A stretch of 64,000 nt of DNA from Gammaproteobacteria bacterium 45_16_T64 (GCA_002162955.1 MABD01000051.1:30406-94405); one strand, 5' to 3'; numbered from the stretch's first letter, positions 27,487 through 37,787 are shown. The notes: a model not told the origin generated them from the letters alone. Numbers and translations are program-made.

Positions 27487-27888
27487 ATGAAAGCGAATAT
27501 CACAGAATATCTTCGTGTTAATTTGGATACAGAACAATGGGAGTGCCGTTCATGTAACAACGAACTTGCGCCTGCAAGAGGCAACTATAAACGCGGATTA
27601 TTAGTTTACGATAGAGACCCTAGAGAGATCCATAAGCCTTTGGTTGATCCGAAACTTTATGATTACACTTTTTCACCCGACCCCGCCTACACCGCATTAC
27701 TCGAATATTATTGCCCCCATTGCGGCACGATGATTGAAACAGAATATACCGTACCTGGACACCCACCGGTACATGATATCGAGTTGGATATCGACGATCT
27801 AAAGAAAAAGGTTCACGCATGGGGTGACATACCTGACACACCAGAGATACCCGATACCCCAATCGAACGACACGTTCATAATCATTAA
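27487..27888 (+). CDS. ApcB-like gamma subunit, zinc-ribbon (acetone-carboxylase gamma family)
   Basis: 133-residue small subunit. Cys20/Cys23 (WECRSC) and Cys76/Cys79 (YYCPHCG) form two CxxC pairs that should bind one zinc ion, as in acetone and acetophenone carboxylase gamma subunits. It is shorter than the acetone-carboxylase gamma (about 168 residues) and about the size of ApcB. It should link or gate the large subunits. Starts 28 bases after ApcA-like and ends 34 bases before ApcC-like. Confidence 0.87.
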   Translation: MKANITEYLRVNLDTEQWECRSCNNELAPARGNYKRGLLVYDRDPREIHKPLVDPKLYDYTFSPDPAYTALLEYYCPHCGTMIETEYTVPGHPPVHDIELDIDDLKKKVHAWGDIPDTPEIPDTPIERHVHNH

Positions 27889-27922
27889 CCAACATTGAAA
27901 TAATAGCGTCGAGGACAATACA

Positions 27923-30061
27923 ATGCGGAGAATTTCAGTGGATATCGGTGGTACGTTTACCGATTGCTTTGTCGCGTGGGACGAGCAGTATATTGGTGCA
28001 AAGGCATTAACCACTCACCACAACTTAGCTCAAGGTTTTAACAATGCCCTAGACATCGCCGTGGAAAGCATCGACGTCGACAAACAAGAATTACTGGCTA
28101 GCGTAGACTCCGTGCGCTACGCCACGACCCTTGGTACTAACGCGCTGATTGAACGCAATGGCCCGAGAATTGGCCTGCTTGTGACGGAGGGCTTTAATAG
28201 TACTATCCCTCTATCTCGTGGCAGAGGTTATGGAGAAGGTCTTCCGTTTGAGCAGCAACGAGACTTACCCAATGCCGTACGCCCCGCTCCTCTGGTTCCC
28301 ATCCCCATGATTCGAGGTTTACGAGAACGCGTCAGTTATGACGGAGAAATATTATTACCTCTTGATGAAAATGATTTACGGGAAAAATTACGCCAGCTAG
28401 TCGATCAAGGTGCGGAAACTATCGTTGTGATGTTAACCAATAGCGTGGTAAATACCGACCATGAGCTGCGGGTAAGAGAAGTTTTTTTAGAAGAATACCC
28501 AAGCTACTTACTTGGCGCTATCCCCCTATTACTGTCCCATCAAGTCGCTGGAAGAAAAGGCGAATACAGTCGAGCTGTATCCACTATTATCGATAGTTAC
28601 TTACATCAAACGATGTATCACGGTTTGGGATCCTTAGAGCGTAATTTACGGGCTAACGGATACGAAAAACCCATGCTCATCAGTCATAATTCCGGCGGTA
28701 TGGCACAACTCAATTCCACTGACGCATTGCAAACCGTACATTCCGGCCCTGTGTCAGGTATTGCCGCCTCTGAGCATTTGGCCCTGAATGGTGACTTAGG
28801 CAATATTGTCGCCACCGATATGGGCGGTACCAGTTTTGATATCGGCATAGTGGTTGAAGGAGGAGAAAAGCACTACGACTTTAATCCCGTCATTGACCGC
28901 TGGCTCGTCAGTATCCCGATGGTTCATTTGGTGACCCTGGGTGCTGGTGGCGGCTCGATTGCAACCTTTGACCGACTGTATAACACCATTAAAATTGGCC
29001 CTGAGAGCGCAGGATCTGACCCTGGCCCCGCCAGCTATGACCGTGGCGGTCTTTTGCCTACGGTCACGGATGCCGATTTATTACTGGGTTACTTAGACCC
29101 GCAAAACTATGCGGCGGGTCGTATTAAACTAAACCCCAGTCGATCCCGTTTTGCCATTGAAGAAACCCTCTGCGATGATCTTGATCTCGATATAACGGAT
29201 GTATGCAAACATATCAAGCAAACCGCCGACACGAATATGGCCAACGGTATTTCGACAGAGCTTGGCTCTCGGGGTTACGACACCAGCGAATTTACACTAC
29301 TGGCTTACGGCGGCAACGGCCCTCTTCACGGCTGCGGCATCGCGAATGCCTTAGGAGTAAATCGTGTATTGTCCCCACCGTTTAGTCCAGTATTTTCCGC
29401 ACTAGGTGCAGGCAACGTTAACCAATTGCATATCCATGAACTGTCGACTTATACGGTACTATTTGACACCGCCACGAACAGCATTCTTTCAGACTACGCA
29501 AAACTTAACGACGCGATTGTCGAACTCGAGAATCGGGGCCAAGAGGACTTGTTACGTCAGGGGTTGGATATTAAAGATATTAAATTCCGCCTAGAGTTTG
29601 ATATGCGTTATGGCAACCAACGCGTAGAAACCGCCGTTTCAAGTGACGCTCGCCGATTTGACAGCGTACATGATATTTTACAACTGATTAACCTATTCCA
29701 TACTCGTTATGGCGAGCGTTTTGGTGAAGGCAGCCAAGCCTCAGAATCCGGTGTGCGTATCAACACTATCCGCGTCAGTGCTTTTGTTGAGTTGGAAAAA
29801 GTTGACTTTACAGAGATCAAACCACTGCTGGAGAAGCTGACGGTAGAGGCGACAAGTTCACGCCCTTGTGATTTCGTCGGTTTCGACAACCCTATCGACA
29901 CCGCCATTTATGACGACGTCGCACTGGTTCCTGGCAGTTTTATTGAGGGTCCGGCAATCATTACCACCAAAGACACTACCTATCTCGTCGAACCCGGCTG
30001 GACCTATCACGCGTCTAATCGCGGCGCGGTATGGTTTTTTAAACAAGATCAATGCTCCTAA
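27923..30061 (+). CDS. ApcC-like ketone carboxylase subunit (hydantoinase A/acetone-carboxylase beta)
   Basis: 712-residue second HyuA-type ATPase subunit with canonical motifs: VDIGGTFTDCFV at residues 4-15 and TDMGGTSFDIG (about 298-308), plus HSGPVSG and GAGGGSIA. Its length equals that of acetone carboxylase beta (about 717 residues). Because a diverged HyuA (ApcA-like) is also present, the complex has two unequal alpha-type subunits, which is the acetophenone-carboxylase arrangement, not the acetone one. It lies 34 bases after the gamma gene and 15 before the HyuB-type gene. Confidence 0.9.
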   Translation: MRRISVDIGGTFTDCFVAWDEQYIGAKALTTHHNLAQGFNNALDIAVESIDVDKQELLASVDSVRYATTLGTNALIERNGPRIGLLVTEGFNSTIPLSRGRGYGEGLPFEQQRDLPNAVRPAPLVPIPMIRGLRERVSYDGEILLPLDENDLREKLRQLVDQGAETIVVMLTNSVVNTDHELRVREVFLEEYPSYLLGAIPLLLSHQVAGRKGEYSRAVSTIIDSYLHQTMYHGLGSLERNLRANGYEKPMLISHNSGGMAQLNSTDALQTVHSGPVSGIAASEHLALNGDLGNIVATDMGGTSFDIGIVVEGGEKHYDFNPVIDRWLVSIPMVHLVTLGAGGGSIATFDRLYNTIKIGPESAGSDPGPASYDRGGLLPTVTDADLLLGYLDPQNYAAGRIKLNPSRSRFAIEETLCDDLDLDITDVCKHIKQTADTNMANGISTELGSRGYDTSEFTLLAYGGNGPLHGCGIANALGVNRVLSPPFSPVFSALGAGNVNQLHIHELSTYTVLFDTATNSILSDYAKLNDAIVELENRGQEDLLRQGLDIKDIKFRLEFDMRYGNQRVETAVSSDARRFDSVHDILQLINLFHTRYGERFGEGSQASESGVRINTIRVSAFVELEKVDFTEIKPLLEKLTVEATSSRPCDFVGFDNPIDTAIYDDVALVPGSFIEGPAIITTKDTTYLVEPGWTYHASNRGAVWFFKQDQCS

Positions 30062-30076
30062 AACAGGTAACCAACA

Positions 30077-32341
30077 ATGACCATGAACAACACAGAAGTT
30101 CACACGCTATCTGACGAAGAGCAGGGTCTGATTGATCAGTTTCTTATCGACAATCAATTATTCTATGGGCCTGATCCTGACATTATGCGTAACCATGGAT
30201 TAGCCCCAAGATCTGACGCAGAGGAAAGTATCCTATCCAGCGATCTCGACCTACAAAAAGTTAATATGGTGCGAGGACGGCTTACCGCCGCGCTTGATGA
30301 GACCCATACAATGGTTGAGCAAATGGGAGTTGCCCCCGGTGCTAAGTGGGGGGATTTAGTCACCGCCATTTTTACCGCCAACGGAGATATGGCCCAAACC
30401 GGAACCTTTGGTATCGTGGTGTTTGCCTCTGTTTGCCAATATCCCGTGAAATTTATTAAAAAATATTGGGTAGATGAAGACACCGTGGGCGTAAGAGACG
30501 GCGATGCGTTTATTCATAATGATTCACGATATGGCAATATCCACAACACCGATCAAAGCCTGATGATGCCGGTGTTTTGGGAAGGCCAACTAGTATGCTG
30601 GGTTTCTTCCACCATTCATGAAGGGGAAAACGGCGCGATTGAACCGGGAGGCATGCCCTCTATCGCAGAAACAAAATACGATGAGGGCTTAAAAATGAGC
30701 CCTTTTAAAATCGTAGAGAATTTTAAGCTACGCCGTGACATCGTCACTTTCTTACAAAACTCCGTGCGAGATCCAAAACTACAACTTGCAGACATGAAAG
30801 TGAAATTACATTCCATTTTACGTCTACGTGAACGGGTATTAGCGGTTATCGAAGAGTTTGGTGTTGATTATCTCCAGGGAACGTTGCGAAAATCGCTTGA
30901 GGATACAGAAACCGAAGTGCGCCGTAGAATAGAAGAAATGCCCAATGGTATCTCGCGGGTTAATACCTTTATCGACGGCGATTTACGGGAGGATGTACTG
31001 GCAAAAATGCCAATGGAAATTCGGGTCAAAGACTCTCGAATGATCTGGAATCTAAAAGGTACCTCTCCTGAGTTTACCAACCGCTCGATCAATGTCGTCA
31101 TGGGCTCACTGAAAACCTGTTTGCTCACCTCACTTATTTTGTACGTATGGCCCGACCTGCCAAAAAACCAAGCGGTATTCAGTGCGGTAGAAGTGGAAAT
31201 GGATGAAAACAGCTTAGTCAACGCATCGGACGAAGCGCCAAACGCGATGAGCCTACTACCGATATTTCGCTGTTTTTCAATGCCTCCGATGACGATGGGA
31301 AAGCTAAATTATTGCATGCCAAACCGTTATACCGCGATTAATGCTAATACCTATAGCCAACCAGCAACCTTGGTGTACGGTGGTTTAACACAGCATGGAG
31401 AGGTCACCGGAAACTTCTGCGCCGACATCAACGGTAATGGTACAGGAGGGCGCGAGAACAAAGACGGCGAACATTCACTCTCGCCAGTATTTGGATATAT
31501 GGCAGATACCGGCGAAATGGAATTGGCGGAAGAAGAATTACCCTATATCCGATTAGTCGCCCAAAAGCTTGCAAAGGATCGCGTCGGTTTCGGAAAATTC
31601 CGAGGAGGCATGGGCTACGAGCAAATTGCCACCGTTAAAAACAGCACGGAGTTCGGCTTTATGACAGGCCAGTGCGGTAGCAAACATCCCAGTGCTTATG
31701 GGTTATTTGGTGGCTATGCCTGCCCTGCTTATCCTATGGCTCGCATTAAGAATATTAACATCTTCGAGACCTTCAAAAACAACCCAGAACAATTTGATTT
31801 CGACATGATTACCTTAATGAATGAACGTAAAATTACGGACGGTGATTATTATGTTCAAGATGCAGGTATGAATTTCGAACTCTGTAATGAGGGAGAGATC
31901 TACATGATCTGCCAAGGCTCAGGGGGCGGATATGGTGATGTATTGGATCGTGACCCCAAGCTGGTAGCCAAAGACCTGGAAGAAGAGTTAATTAGCCCAG
32001 ACCTCGCCGAGGACATCTATAAAGTCATTTGTGACCCAAACAAATTTATTGTTGATGAAGCCGCCACCGAGCAAGCCAGAAAAGCGGAAAGAAAAGCCAG
32101 AATACAGCGAGGCATTCCCTATGATGAATTCGTTGCTCAATGGGTAACACCAGAACCCGCAGAAGACCTGCCCTATATGGGTAGCTGGGGAGATGACCAC
32201 AGCACGTTAATTGTCTCACCACCGGGAGAGAAGCGTTATTCGATTCCCGCCGGTTCCGCCGGTGTTATGTTCTCAAACCCGAAAGATAGACGTATCGCGG
32301 AACTTGAAGCGGAACTTGCGGCACTAAAAAATATCACCTAG
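30077..32341 (+). CDS. ApcD-like ketone carboxylase subunit (hydantoinase B/acetone-carboxylase alpha)
   Basis: 754-residue HyuB-type subunit. Family-typical segments include NTDQSLMMPVFWEGQL split around 155-171, VFGYMADTGEMEL, and CQGSGGGYGDVLDRDP near the C-terminus. Acetone carboxylase alpha is about 770 residues and has the same fold; it carries the carboxylation site and the metal. The C-terminal coiled-coil-like tail (RRIAELEAELAAL) may be used in assembly. It is followed by the ApcE-like gene after 18 bases. Confidence 0.9.
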   Translation: MTMNNTEVHTLSDEEQGLIDQFLIDNQLFYGPDPDIMRNHGLAPRSDAEESILSSDLDLQKVNMVRGRLTAALDETHTMVEQMGVAPGAKWGDLVTAIFTANGDMAQTGTFGIVVFASVCQYPVKFIKKYWVDEDTVGVRDGDAFIHNDSRYGNIHNTDQSLMMPVFWEGQLVCWVSSTIHEGENGAIEPGGMPSIAETKYDEGLKMSPFKIVENFKLRRDIVTFLQNSVRDPKLQLADMKVKLHSILRLRERVLAVIEEFGVDYLQGTLRKSLEDTETEVRRRIEEMPNGISRVNTFIDGDLREDVLAKMPMEIRVKDSRMIWNLKGTSPEFTNRSINVVMGSLKTCLLTSLILYVWPDLPKNQAVFSAVEVEMDENSLVNASDEAPNAMSLLPIFRCFSMPPMTMGKLNYCMPNRYTAINANTYSQPATLVYGGLTQHGEVTGNFCADINGNGTGGRENKDGEHSLSPVFGYMADTGEMELAEEELPYIRLVAQKLAKDRVGFGKFRGGMGYEQIATVKNSTEFGFMTGQCGSKHPSAYGLFGGYACPAYPMARIKNINIFETFKNNPEQFDFDMITLMNERKITDGDYYVQDAGMNFELCNEGEIYMICQGSGGGYGDVLDRDPKLVAKDLEEELISPDLAEDIYKVICDPNKFIVDEAATEQARKAERKARIQRGIPYDEFVAQWVTPEPAEDLPYMGSWGDDHSTLIVSPPGEKRYSIPAGSAGVMFSNPKDRRIAELEAELAALKNIT

Positions 32342-32359
32342 CGACGTTGGGATACCATA

Positions 32360-33286
32360 ATGGCAACAGATCTTCAGCACCACTTTCAACAGCTTGCACA
32401 ATCACAGGTACCCCTGTGGATTGATGGATGGAAGTACGGCTTAGCCCTTCTCAACGATGGCCAACAACCCGATTGGTCGGACACCGCCGCGACTGTCGCT
32501 TACCTCAGAACGTTGCAAGGGTTAGTGAAATCTGACGTTATTACGCTACATGTAGAGGATTTCTACACTTACTGGATAGAGAAACATCCAGAGTTACTCG
32601 TCGCAATGGGTGAGAAACGCCGACTAGGGTTCGCACTACGTACGCTACTTGCCGACGCCGACGCACGGCAGCAACTCGACGCAATTATTTTTGGTTTATG
32701 CGAGGGATATAAAGACACTCCTGTGGTACTCGCACTGCCCTCTCCCAAACAATGGATCACTAAAGCCCACTGCACGGCAAAGGCGATCAATAACGTTCAA
32801 GTAACCTGGGATGATGCAGAGTCTGCTTCCATGTATATAGCAGACTTTCTACGGCACTTTTCTCAACGAGCCATCAGCGGCATTCTGTTGCAGGATAACG
32901 CCCAATGTGGCCCAAATAGCGATAATGATATTGCCCGCTACCAACCCATTCTCAATATCGCTGACAACTATCAATGGCACGTGCTAATCGATGGTTGCCA
33001 GGGGGATTATTCACCGTCACCACGCACTGGCATTGCCTATTCATTGCAATCAATAGATACGCACTCAGCTCAACAAAACAGTAAATTCTCACCTGACGAC
33101 ATCATCGCCACAGGGTTGAAATTGGACCTACTACACTGGCGGCAGGTCGAGCGCTCCGCCCTACTCTCCGCTCACTTTTATTTTTCAACACTTCCCCTGG
33201 ATGCAAAGCCCGAAGTCATACTGGAAAAAATCGCCGAACTCAAAAATGCTAGCAGGCTAACGCCGCAAGAAGTGAGCTGTCCATGA
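32360..33286 (+). CDS. ApcE-like accessory subunit of ketone carboxylase
   Basis: 308-residue protein with no recognised catalytic motif; weak TIM-barrel character (uroporphyrinogen-decarboxylase or MetE-like) is possible. Its calculated size, near 34 kDa, and its place after the HyuB gene match ApcE, a subunit needed for acetophenone carboxylase activity in Aromatoleum, as I recall. It overlaps the start of the downstream CoA ligase by an ATGA, the strongest coupling in the operon. Without homology evidence the assignment is by position, length and order. Confidence 0.72.
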   Translation: MATDLQHHFQQLAQSQVPLWIDGWKYGLALLNDGQQPDWSDTAATVAYLRTLQGLVKSDVITLHVEDFYTYWIEKHPELLVAMGEKRRLGFALRTLLADADARQQLDAIIFGLCEGYKDTPVVLALPSPKQWITKAHCTAKAINNVQVTWDDAESASMYIADFLRHFSQRAISGILLQDNAQCGPNSDNDIARYQPILNIADNYQWHVLIDGCQGDYSPSPRTGIAYSLQSIDTHSAQQNSKFSPDDIIATGLKLDLLHWRQVERSALLSAHFYFSTLPLDAKPEVILEKIAELKNASRLTPQEVSCP

Positions 33287-35313
33287 ATCAATCGCCCGCC
33301 GTAGAACAAGGTCAGCACTTGTGGAGCCCGAGTAAATGCTTCGCGGAAGAATCCAACATCAATCAATTTATTCTGTGGCTGCAACAACAAAAGAGCATGC
33401 GCTCCTGCCATAAGGTAAGAGATTATGAAACGCTATGGCAATGGTCTGTAGATCATATTGACGATTTTTGGCTTGCAGTATGGCACTATTTTGATGTGCA
33501 ATCACCCACACCCTTTGACAAGGTCCTAACCACACGCACAATGCCAGAAGCCAGGTGGTTTTCAGGGAGTAGTGTGAATTTTGCGGAACACATTCTACGC
33601 AATGAGCGTGATGACGCTATAGCCCTTTACGCATACTCTGAACTCCATGCGCCGCAAACAATCGACTGGCACACCTTGGCGGATCAAGTCAGAATTGTCG
33701 CCACGCAATTACGTAAGCTGGGTGTAAAGCCAGGGGATCGAGTCGCCGCTTATCTGCCTAATTCTCCAGAAGCAGTTATCGCGTTTCTCGCCTCTGCCAG
33801 TATCGGTGCCATTTTTTCCAGCTGCTCACCTGACTTTGGCGTAAAGAGTGTTATCGACCGTTTTAGTCAAACGCATCCAACCGTATTATTCTGCGCGGAT
33901 GGATACCGGTTTGGCGGAAAAAACTTTGATCGACGCAAAGAAGCCCGTGCTATTGTACAATCCCTGTCATCAGTCAATACCGTCATTCAACTGCCCTACC
34001 TATTTAAGACTGACGAAGTTTTTATCGCTGACGCAATCCTCTGGAAAAATATAATTAAGCAGCCAGCCGTTTCTGCCGAATCCTTTCAATTTGAACAACT
34101 GCCCTTTGACCATCCATTGTGGATTGTCTATTCCTCTGGGACAACAGGTCTACCTAAACCCATCGTACATAGCCACGGTGGCATCACACTGGAATTCCTT
34201 AAGTTGCTCGGGTTTCACATGAACCTAAAGCCCGACTCAACCATGTTTTTCTATAGCAGTACCGGCTGGATCATGTGGAATATTGTGGTGGGCTCATTGA
34301 TAACAGGCGGCGCAGCCGTACTCTATGATGGGAATCCTGCTGCGGATAATGGCAATATCCTTTGGCAACTCGCCAGTGATAGCGGTGCGACCTTTTTTGG
34401 TGCGAGCCCTACCTATGTATCCATGATGGAGAAACTCCGCATCACACCAAATACATCCTTCGATCTGAGTAACCTCGAAGGTATTCTACTGGGTGGTTCC
34501 CCTGTTACGCCAGAATCCATGTCCTGGTGTTATCAGAATATTAAACAAGATCTATGGGTGACCTCGCAAAGCGGCGGCACCGATATCGCCTCTGCATTTG
34601 TCGGTGCCTCCCCCACGCTTCCCGTTTATGCTGGGGAAATCCAAGCAAGATGCCTTGGGGTCGATGCTCATGCATTTGATGACAACGGCAACAGCCTCAC
34701 CAATAATGTTGGCGAACTCGTCATCTGCCAACCGATGCCATCCATGCCCATCTATTTTTGGAATGATGAGAACAATGCGCGATACCGTGCATCCTATTTC
34801 GAAGATTACCCTAATGTGTGGAAACATGGAGATTACTTCCAACTCAATGAGCGTGGCGGCTGTTTTATTTTTGGGCGCTCAGATTCAACGTTAAATCGAT
34901 ACGGCGTTCGTATAGGTACAGCCGAAATCTATCGTACCGTTGAAAAAATAGAGGAAATCTCTGATTCAATCATCGTCAATCTTACCTTAGACGACGGAAA
35001 ATTCTTTATGCCGTTATTTGTCTCCTTCAACAATGGCATAACCCTCGATGACAGGTTACGGGATAAGATTCGATTAGCACTGAAAACGGAATATTCTCCC
35101 CGTCACGTACCCGATAAAATCATCCAAATAGATGCCGTTCCCTATACCCTGACCAATAAAAAGATGGAGGTTCCTGTACGTAAGATTTTATCTGGCATGC
35201 AAGTTGACAAAGCAGCCAATCCCGATGCCATGGCAAACCCAGAGGCTTTAGTATTTTTTGCCAATTATGCAAAGGACAATCAAGATTATCTGATGCACAG
35301 GAGTGCAAACTAA
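33283..35313 (+). CDS. Beta-keto acid CoA ligase (acetoacetyl-CoA-synthetase-like)
   Basis: 676-residue acyl-adenylate-forming enzyme of the acetoacetyl-CoA synthetase group. The P-loop motif YSSGTTGLPKP lies at about 283-293; WVTSQSGGTDIASAF, and GRSDSTLNRYGVRIG near the C-terminus are further AACS features. It would convert acetoacetate or a larger beta-keto acid, the carboxylation product, to its CoA ester using ATP. In Aromatoleum the equivalent is the benzoylacetate-CoA ligase gene. It overlaps the ApcE-like gene (ATGA) and is the last gene of the operon. Confidence 0.88.
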   Translation: MNQSPAVEQGQHLWSPSKCFAEESNINQFILWLQQQKSMRSCHKVRDYETLWQWSVDHIDDFWLAVWHYFDVQSPTPFDKVLTTRTMPEARWFSGSSVNFAEHILRNERDDAIALYAYSELHAPQTIDWHTLADQVRIVATQLRKLGVKPGDRVAAYLPNSPEAVIAFLASASIGAIFSSCSPDFGVKSVIDRFSQTHPTVLFCADGYRFGGKNFDRRKEARAIVQSLSSVNTVIQLPYLFKTDEVFIADAILWKNIIKQPAVSAESFQFEQLPFDHPLWIVYSSGTTGLPKPIVHSHGGITLEFLKLLGFHMNLKPDSTMFFYSSTGWIMWNIVVGSLITGGAAVLYDGNPAADNGNILWQLASDSGATFFGASPTYVSMMEKLRITPNTSFDLSNLEGILLGGSPVTPESMSWCYQNIKQDLWVTSQSGGTDIASAFVGASPTLPVYAGEIQARCLGVDAHAFDDNGNSLTNNVGELVICQPMPSMPIYFWNDENNARYRASYFEDYPNVWKHGDYFQLNERGGCFIFGRSDSTLNRYGVRIGTAEIYRTVEKIEEISDSIIVNLTLDDGKFFMPLFVSFNNGITLDDRLRDKIRLALKTEYSPRHVPDKIIQIDAVPYTLTNKKMEVPVRKILSGMQVDKAANPDAMANPEALVFFANYAKDNQDYLMHRSAN

Positions 35314-35569
35314 ACCGCCACAGTGCGCTATAACTCTCAAATATCTACTATGAAGCGCATTAAGTTCAACCTTCTGGAAGGCTTATCACCATTATTAGGC
35401 GGCTTTATCACTAGATAATGCTAATCACCCCACTCCAACACCAACCTAACACACTGTTTTATATCACTTTTTAACAGGTTATACGTAACTAATCATGATT
35501 ATCGCCTATCTAGGTGATTTTCCCCTAATGTTCTATTGTTAATACTAAATGTGATGCAGGAGGTTTCCT

Positions 35570-37321
35570 TTGAAGCTCCAGAATAAACTCTTATGGTCAG
35601 TATTGCCTATATCGTTAGGGTGCTCCCTTGTACAAGGAGCCTCCGTGTTTTGGTACCTCAATTCCTATCGCGCTGACAGCTTTCTCCCAACTGCGAATAC
35701 ATTAGACAACATAGTCGAATTCTCCCTATTCTCATCGGTAGCCACATTTTGCGTTGTACTGATCACACTTCTTGTTGTGCGAATCAATGTGAACCGTCTG
35801 TTTCTGAAAAAAATGACCGAAGTAAAAGACTTCGTTCAAGATATGGCTGAAAACTCCAGTGAGCTGGAGCAGCAAGACCTCGATGAGATTGGCGTGATAT
35901 ACCATTCATTGGAGAATATGAAACAAAACTTAGACATCACCCACAAGTCCATGCAAAAACTAGCCTATTTCGATAAATTGACTGGACTACCAAATAGGGC
36001 CTCTCTTCAACAGGAACTGGTTGCCTCTCTCAGCTCGGCAAAGCGAAAAAACGAAAGTTTTGCCGTTATATTCATAGACTTAGATAACTTCAAAGAAGTC
36101 AACGATACCTTAGGGCATAAAGTTGGCGACTTACTATTAATAGAAGCCAGTAAAAGAATTAAGAAGCAACTGCGCGGTAGTGACTATATTGTACGTGAAC
36201 AACTAGGCGAACTTGAATCTGGTGAGAGCATACTAGCACGCCTGGCAGGTGACGAATTCACTGTTCTCGTAAACGGGATTGAGGGTCCGAACGGGGCATC
36301 TAAGGTAGCCCAGAGAATCCTAGATGGACTATCGAATCCATTTGTCTTTGATCAACGGGAAGTGCAATTAGGGGCAAGCTTGGGGATTGCAATCTACCCT
36401 CAAGATGGCCAAGAAGCAGAGGAACTCCTAAAACACGCCGATATGGCAATGTTTGAGGCAAAAAATGGCGGCAAGAACAGCTTCGAGTTTTTCACCAAAG
36501 AAATGAGTGCCCTCGCCTTTCAGCGACTCACCATGGAAAGTAGTATTCGCAAAGCTCTAGATCATCAGGAGTTCATTTTACACTTCCACCCCCGCGTATC
36601 CTTAGAAGATGAAGGCATCGTCGGATTCGAAGCGCTAATCCGCTGGAACAGCCCCGAACTAGGGTTTGTTGTACCCAGTCAATTTATACCCATCGCAGAA
36701 GAAAGCATGCTTATTTGCGAAATTGGCTATTGGGTTATTGATAACGCCTGCCAACACATAAAGTACTGGAAAGAAAATGGCTATCCCGACATCCGCATAT
36801 CGATCAATCTATCCTCTATGCAAATATATCGGGGCGACACATACAACATGCTGAAGACGCTTATTACACTGCATGATATCGAAGGAAAGAATATCGAAAT
36901 TGAGGTCACAGAATCACACATTCTAGAGGACGAAGACCGATCGATTGAATTTCTCAACAAATTACGCACACTTGGAGTCACCATTGCACTTGATGACTTT
37001 GGAACAGGTTACTCCTCGTTAAAATATCTCCAAAAGTTACCCATAGACGTACTAAAAATCGACCGCAGTTTTATTATTGATATGGAAACAAACGATTCGA
37101 CCAAACAGGTTCTCAAGTCAATATTCGAAATCGCCAATAATCTACATATCATCACAGTGGCCAGTGGCATTGAAAATCGAAAACAATTAGATATGGTGAA
37201 AGAGTTTAAATGTAACTTTGTTCAAGGCTACTACTTTAGTAAACCGCTGCCTGAAAGTGAGGCTTTCACCTACTTAACGACAAACTATTCTGCGGACAAG
37301 TTTGTCGCATCTAGTATTTGA
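35570..37321 (+). CDS. Membrane GGDEF-EAL protein
   Basis: 583 residues: two transmembrane helices (about 10-28, 51-71), a short linker, a GGDEF domain (about 135-300) and an EAL domain (about 310-565). The start codon is TTG at 35570, behind a strong GGAGG site. The GGDEF motif is ARLAGDEF (one Gly changed to Ala), so cyclase activity is questionable; the EAL motif is intact (GFEALIRW) with ETESH-type and DDFGTGYSS motifs, so c-di-GMP phosphodiesterase activity is likely. It sits alone, convergent with a GNAT gene whose end overlaps by 11 bases. Confidence 0.9.
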   Translation: MKLQNKLLWSVLPISLGCSLVQGASVFWYLNSYRADSFLPTANTLDNIVEFSLFSSVATFCVVLITLLVVRINVNRLFLKKMTEVKDFVQDMAENSSELEQQDLDEIGVIYHSLENMKQNLDITHKSMQKLAYFDKLTGLPNRASLQQELVASLSSAKRKNESFAVIFIDLDNFKEVNDTLGHKVGDLLLIEASKRIKKQLRGSDYIVREQLGELESGESILARLAGDEFTVLVNGIEGPNGASKVAQRILDGLSNPFVFDQREVQLGASLGIAIYPQDGQEAEELLKHADMAMFEAKNGGKNSFEFFTKEMSALAFQRLTMESSIRKALDHQEFILHFHPRVSLEDEGIVGFEALIRWNSPELGFVVPSQFIPIAEESMLICEIGYWVIDNACQHIKYWKENGYPDIRISINLSSMQIYRGDTYNMLKTLITLHDIEGKNIEIEVTESHILEDEDRSIEFLNKLRTLGVTIALDDFGTGYSSLKYLQKLPIDVLKIDRSFIIDMETNDSTKQVLKSIFEIANNLHIITVASGIENRKQLDMVKEFKCNFVQGYYFSKPLPESEAFTYLTTNYSADKFVASSI

Positions 37322-37787
37322 TTTTTTCTTCACCGAAATTGATAATCATCCATTCCATTTTCGATTTATCCATCCACAACTGTGTTCTTTCGACTTTTTC
37401 GTCAAACCCTAACGACCGCCAAAAAGATATGGCGCGACTGTTTGAAGGGTGAACATCAAGGTGGATACTCGTCGCCTCACGCCAAATATCCTTGAGTAAA
37501 AATAGAAATACATTACGTCCGTGGCCACGACCTGTCACGTCACTCCTGATCAAGAATTGGCGCAATTGTATTTCAACCTGCCCTCCAAACAATACATATC
37601 CGATAGGTCTAGAGGCATCGTAGAATATAATGCTCTGATAAGCTTTCGTCTCCAACCATATTCTCATACGCTGCTCTAACTCCTCCTGATTTAGACCAGG
37701 ATCATGTCCAGAGGCGGCGATCATTTCACTGTTCATTTCAGCCAAAAGCACAACGTCTTTCACAGTAGCGTAAACGGCTTTCTTCAT
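37311..37787 (-). CDS. GNAT family N-acetyltransferase
   Basis: 158 residues with a GNAT fold. The acetyl-CoA loop is probably VTGRGHGRNVFLFLL (about 90-104), and the C-terminal strands contain SIHLDVHPSNSRAISFWRSLGF, which is typical of motif B. Substrate unknown. I choose the ATG at 37787, which overlaps the stop of the upstream GFA gene as ATGA, so the two are coupled. The C-terminus overlaps the convergent GGDEF-EAL gene by 11 bases. Confidence 0.85.
   Translation of the reverse strand: MKKAVYATVKDVVLLAEMNSEMIAASGHDPGLNQEELEQRMRIWLETKAYQSIIFYDASRPIGYVLFGGQVEIQLRQFLIRSDVTGRGHGRNVFLFLLKDIWREATSIHLDVHPSNSRAISFWRSLGFDEKVERTQLWMDKSKMEWMIINFGEEKIKY

Noticed and set aside
25521..32341. Interpretation as a hydantoinase (HyuA/HyuB) pair
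   Set aside because: Presence of the zinc gamma subunit, a second HyuA subunit and a beta-keto acid CoA ligase fits a ketone carboxylase better.
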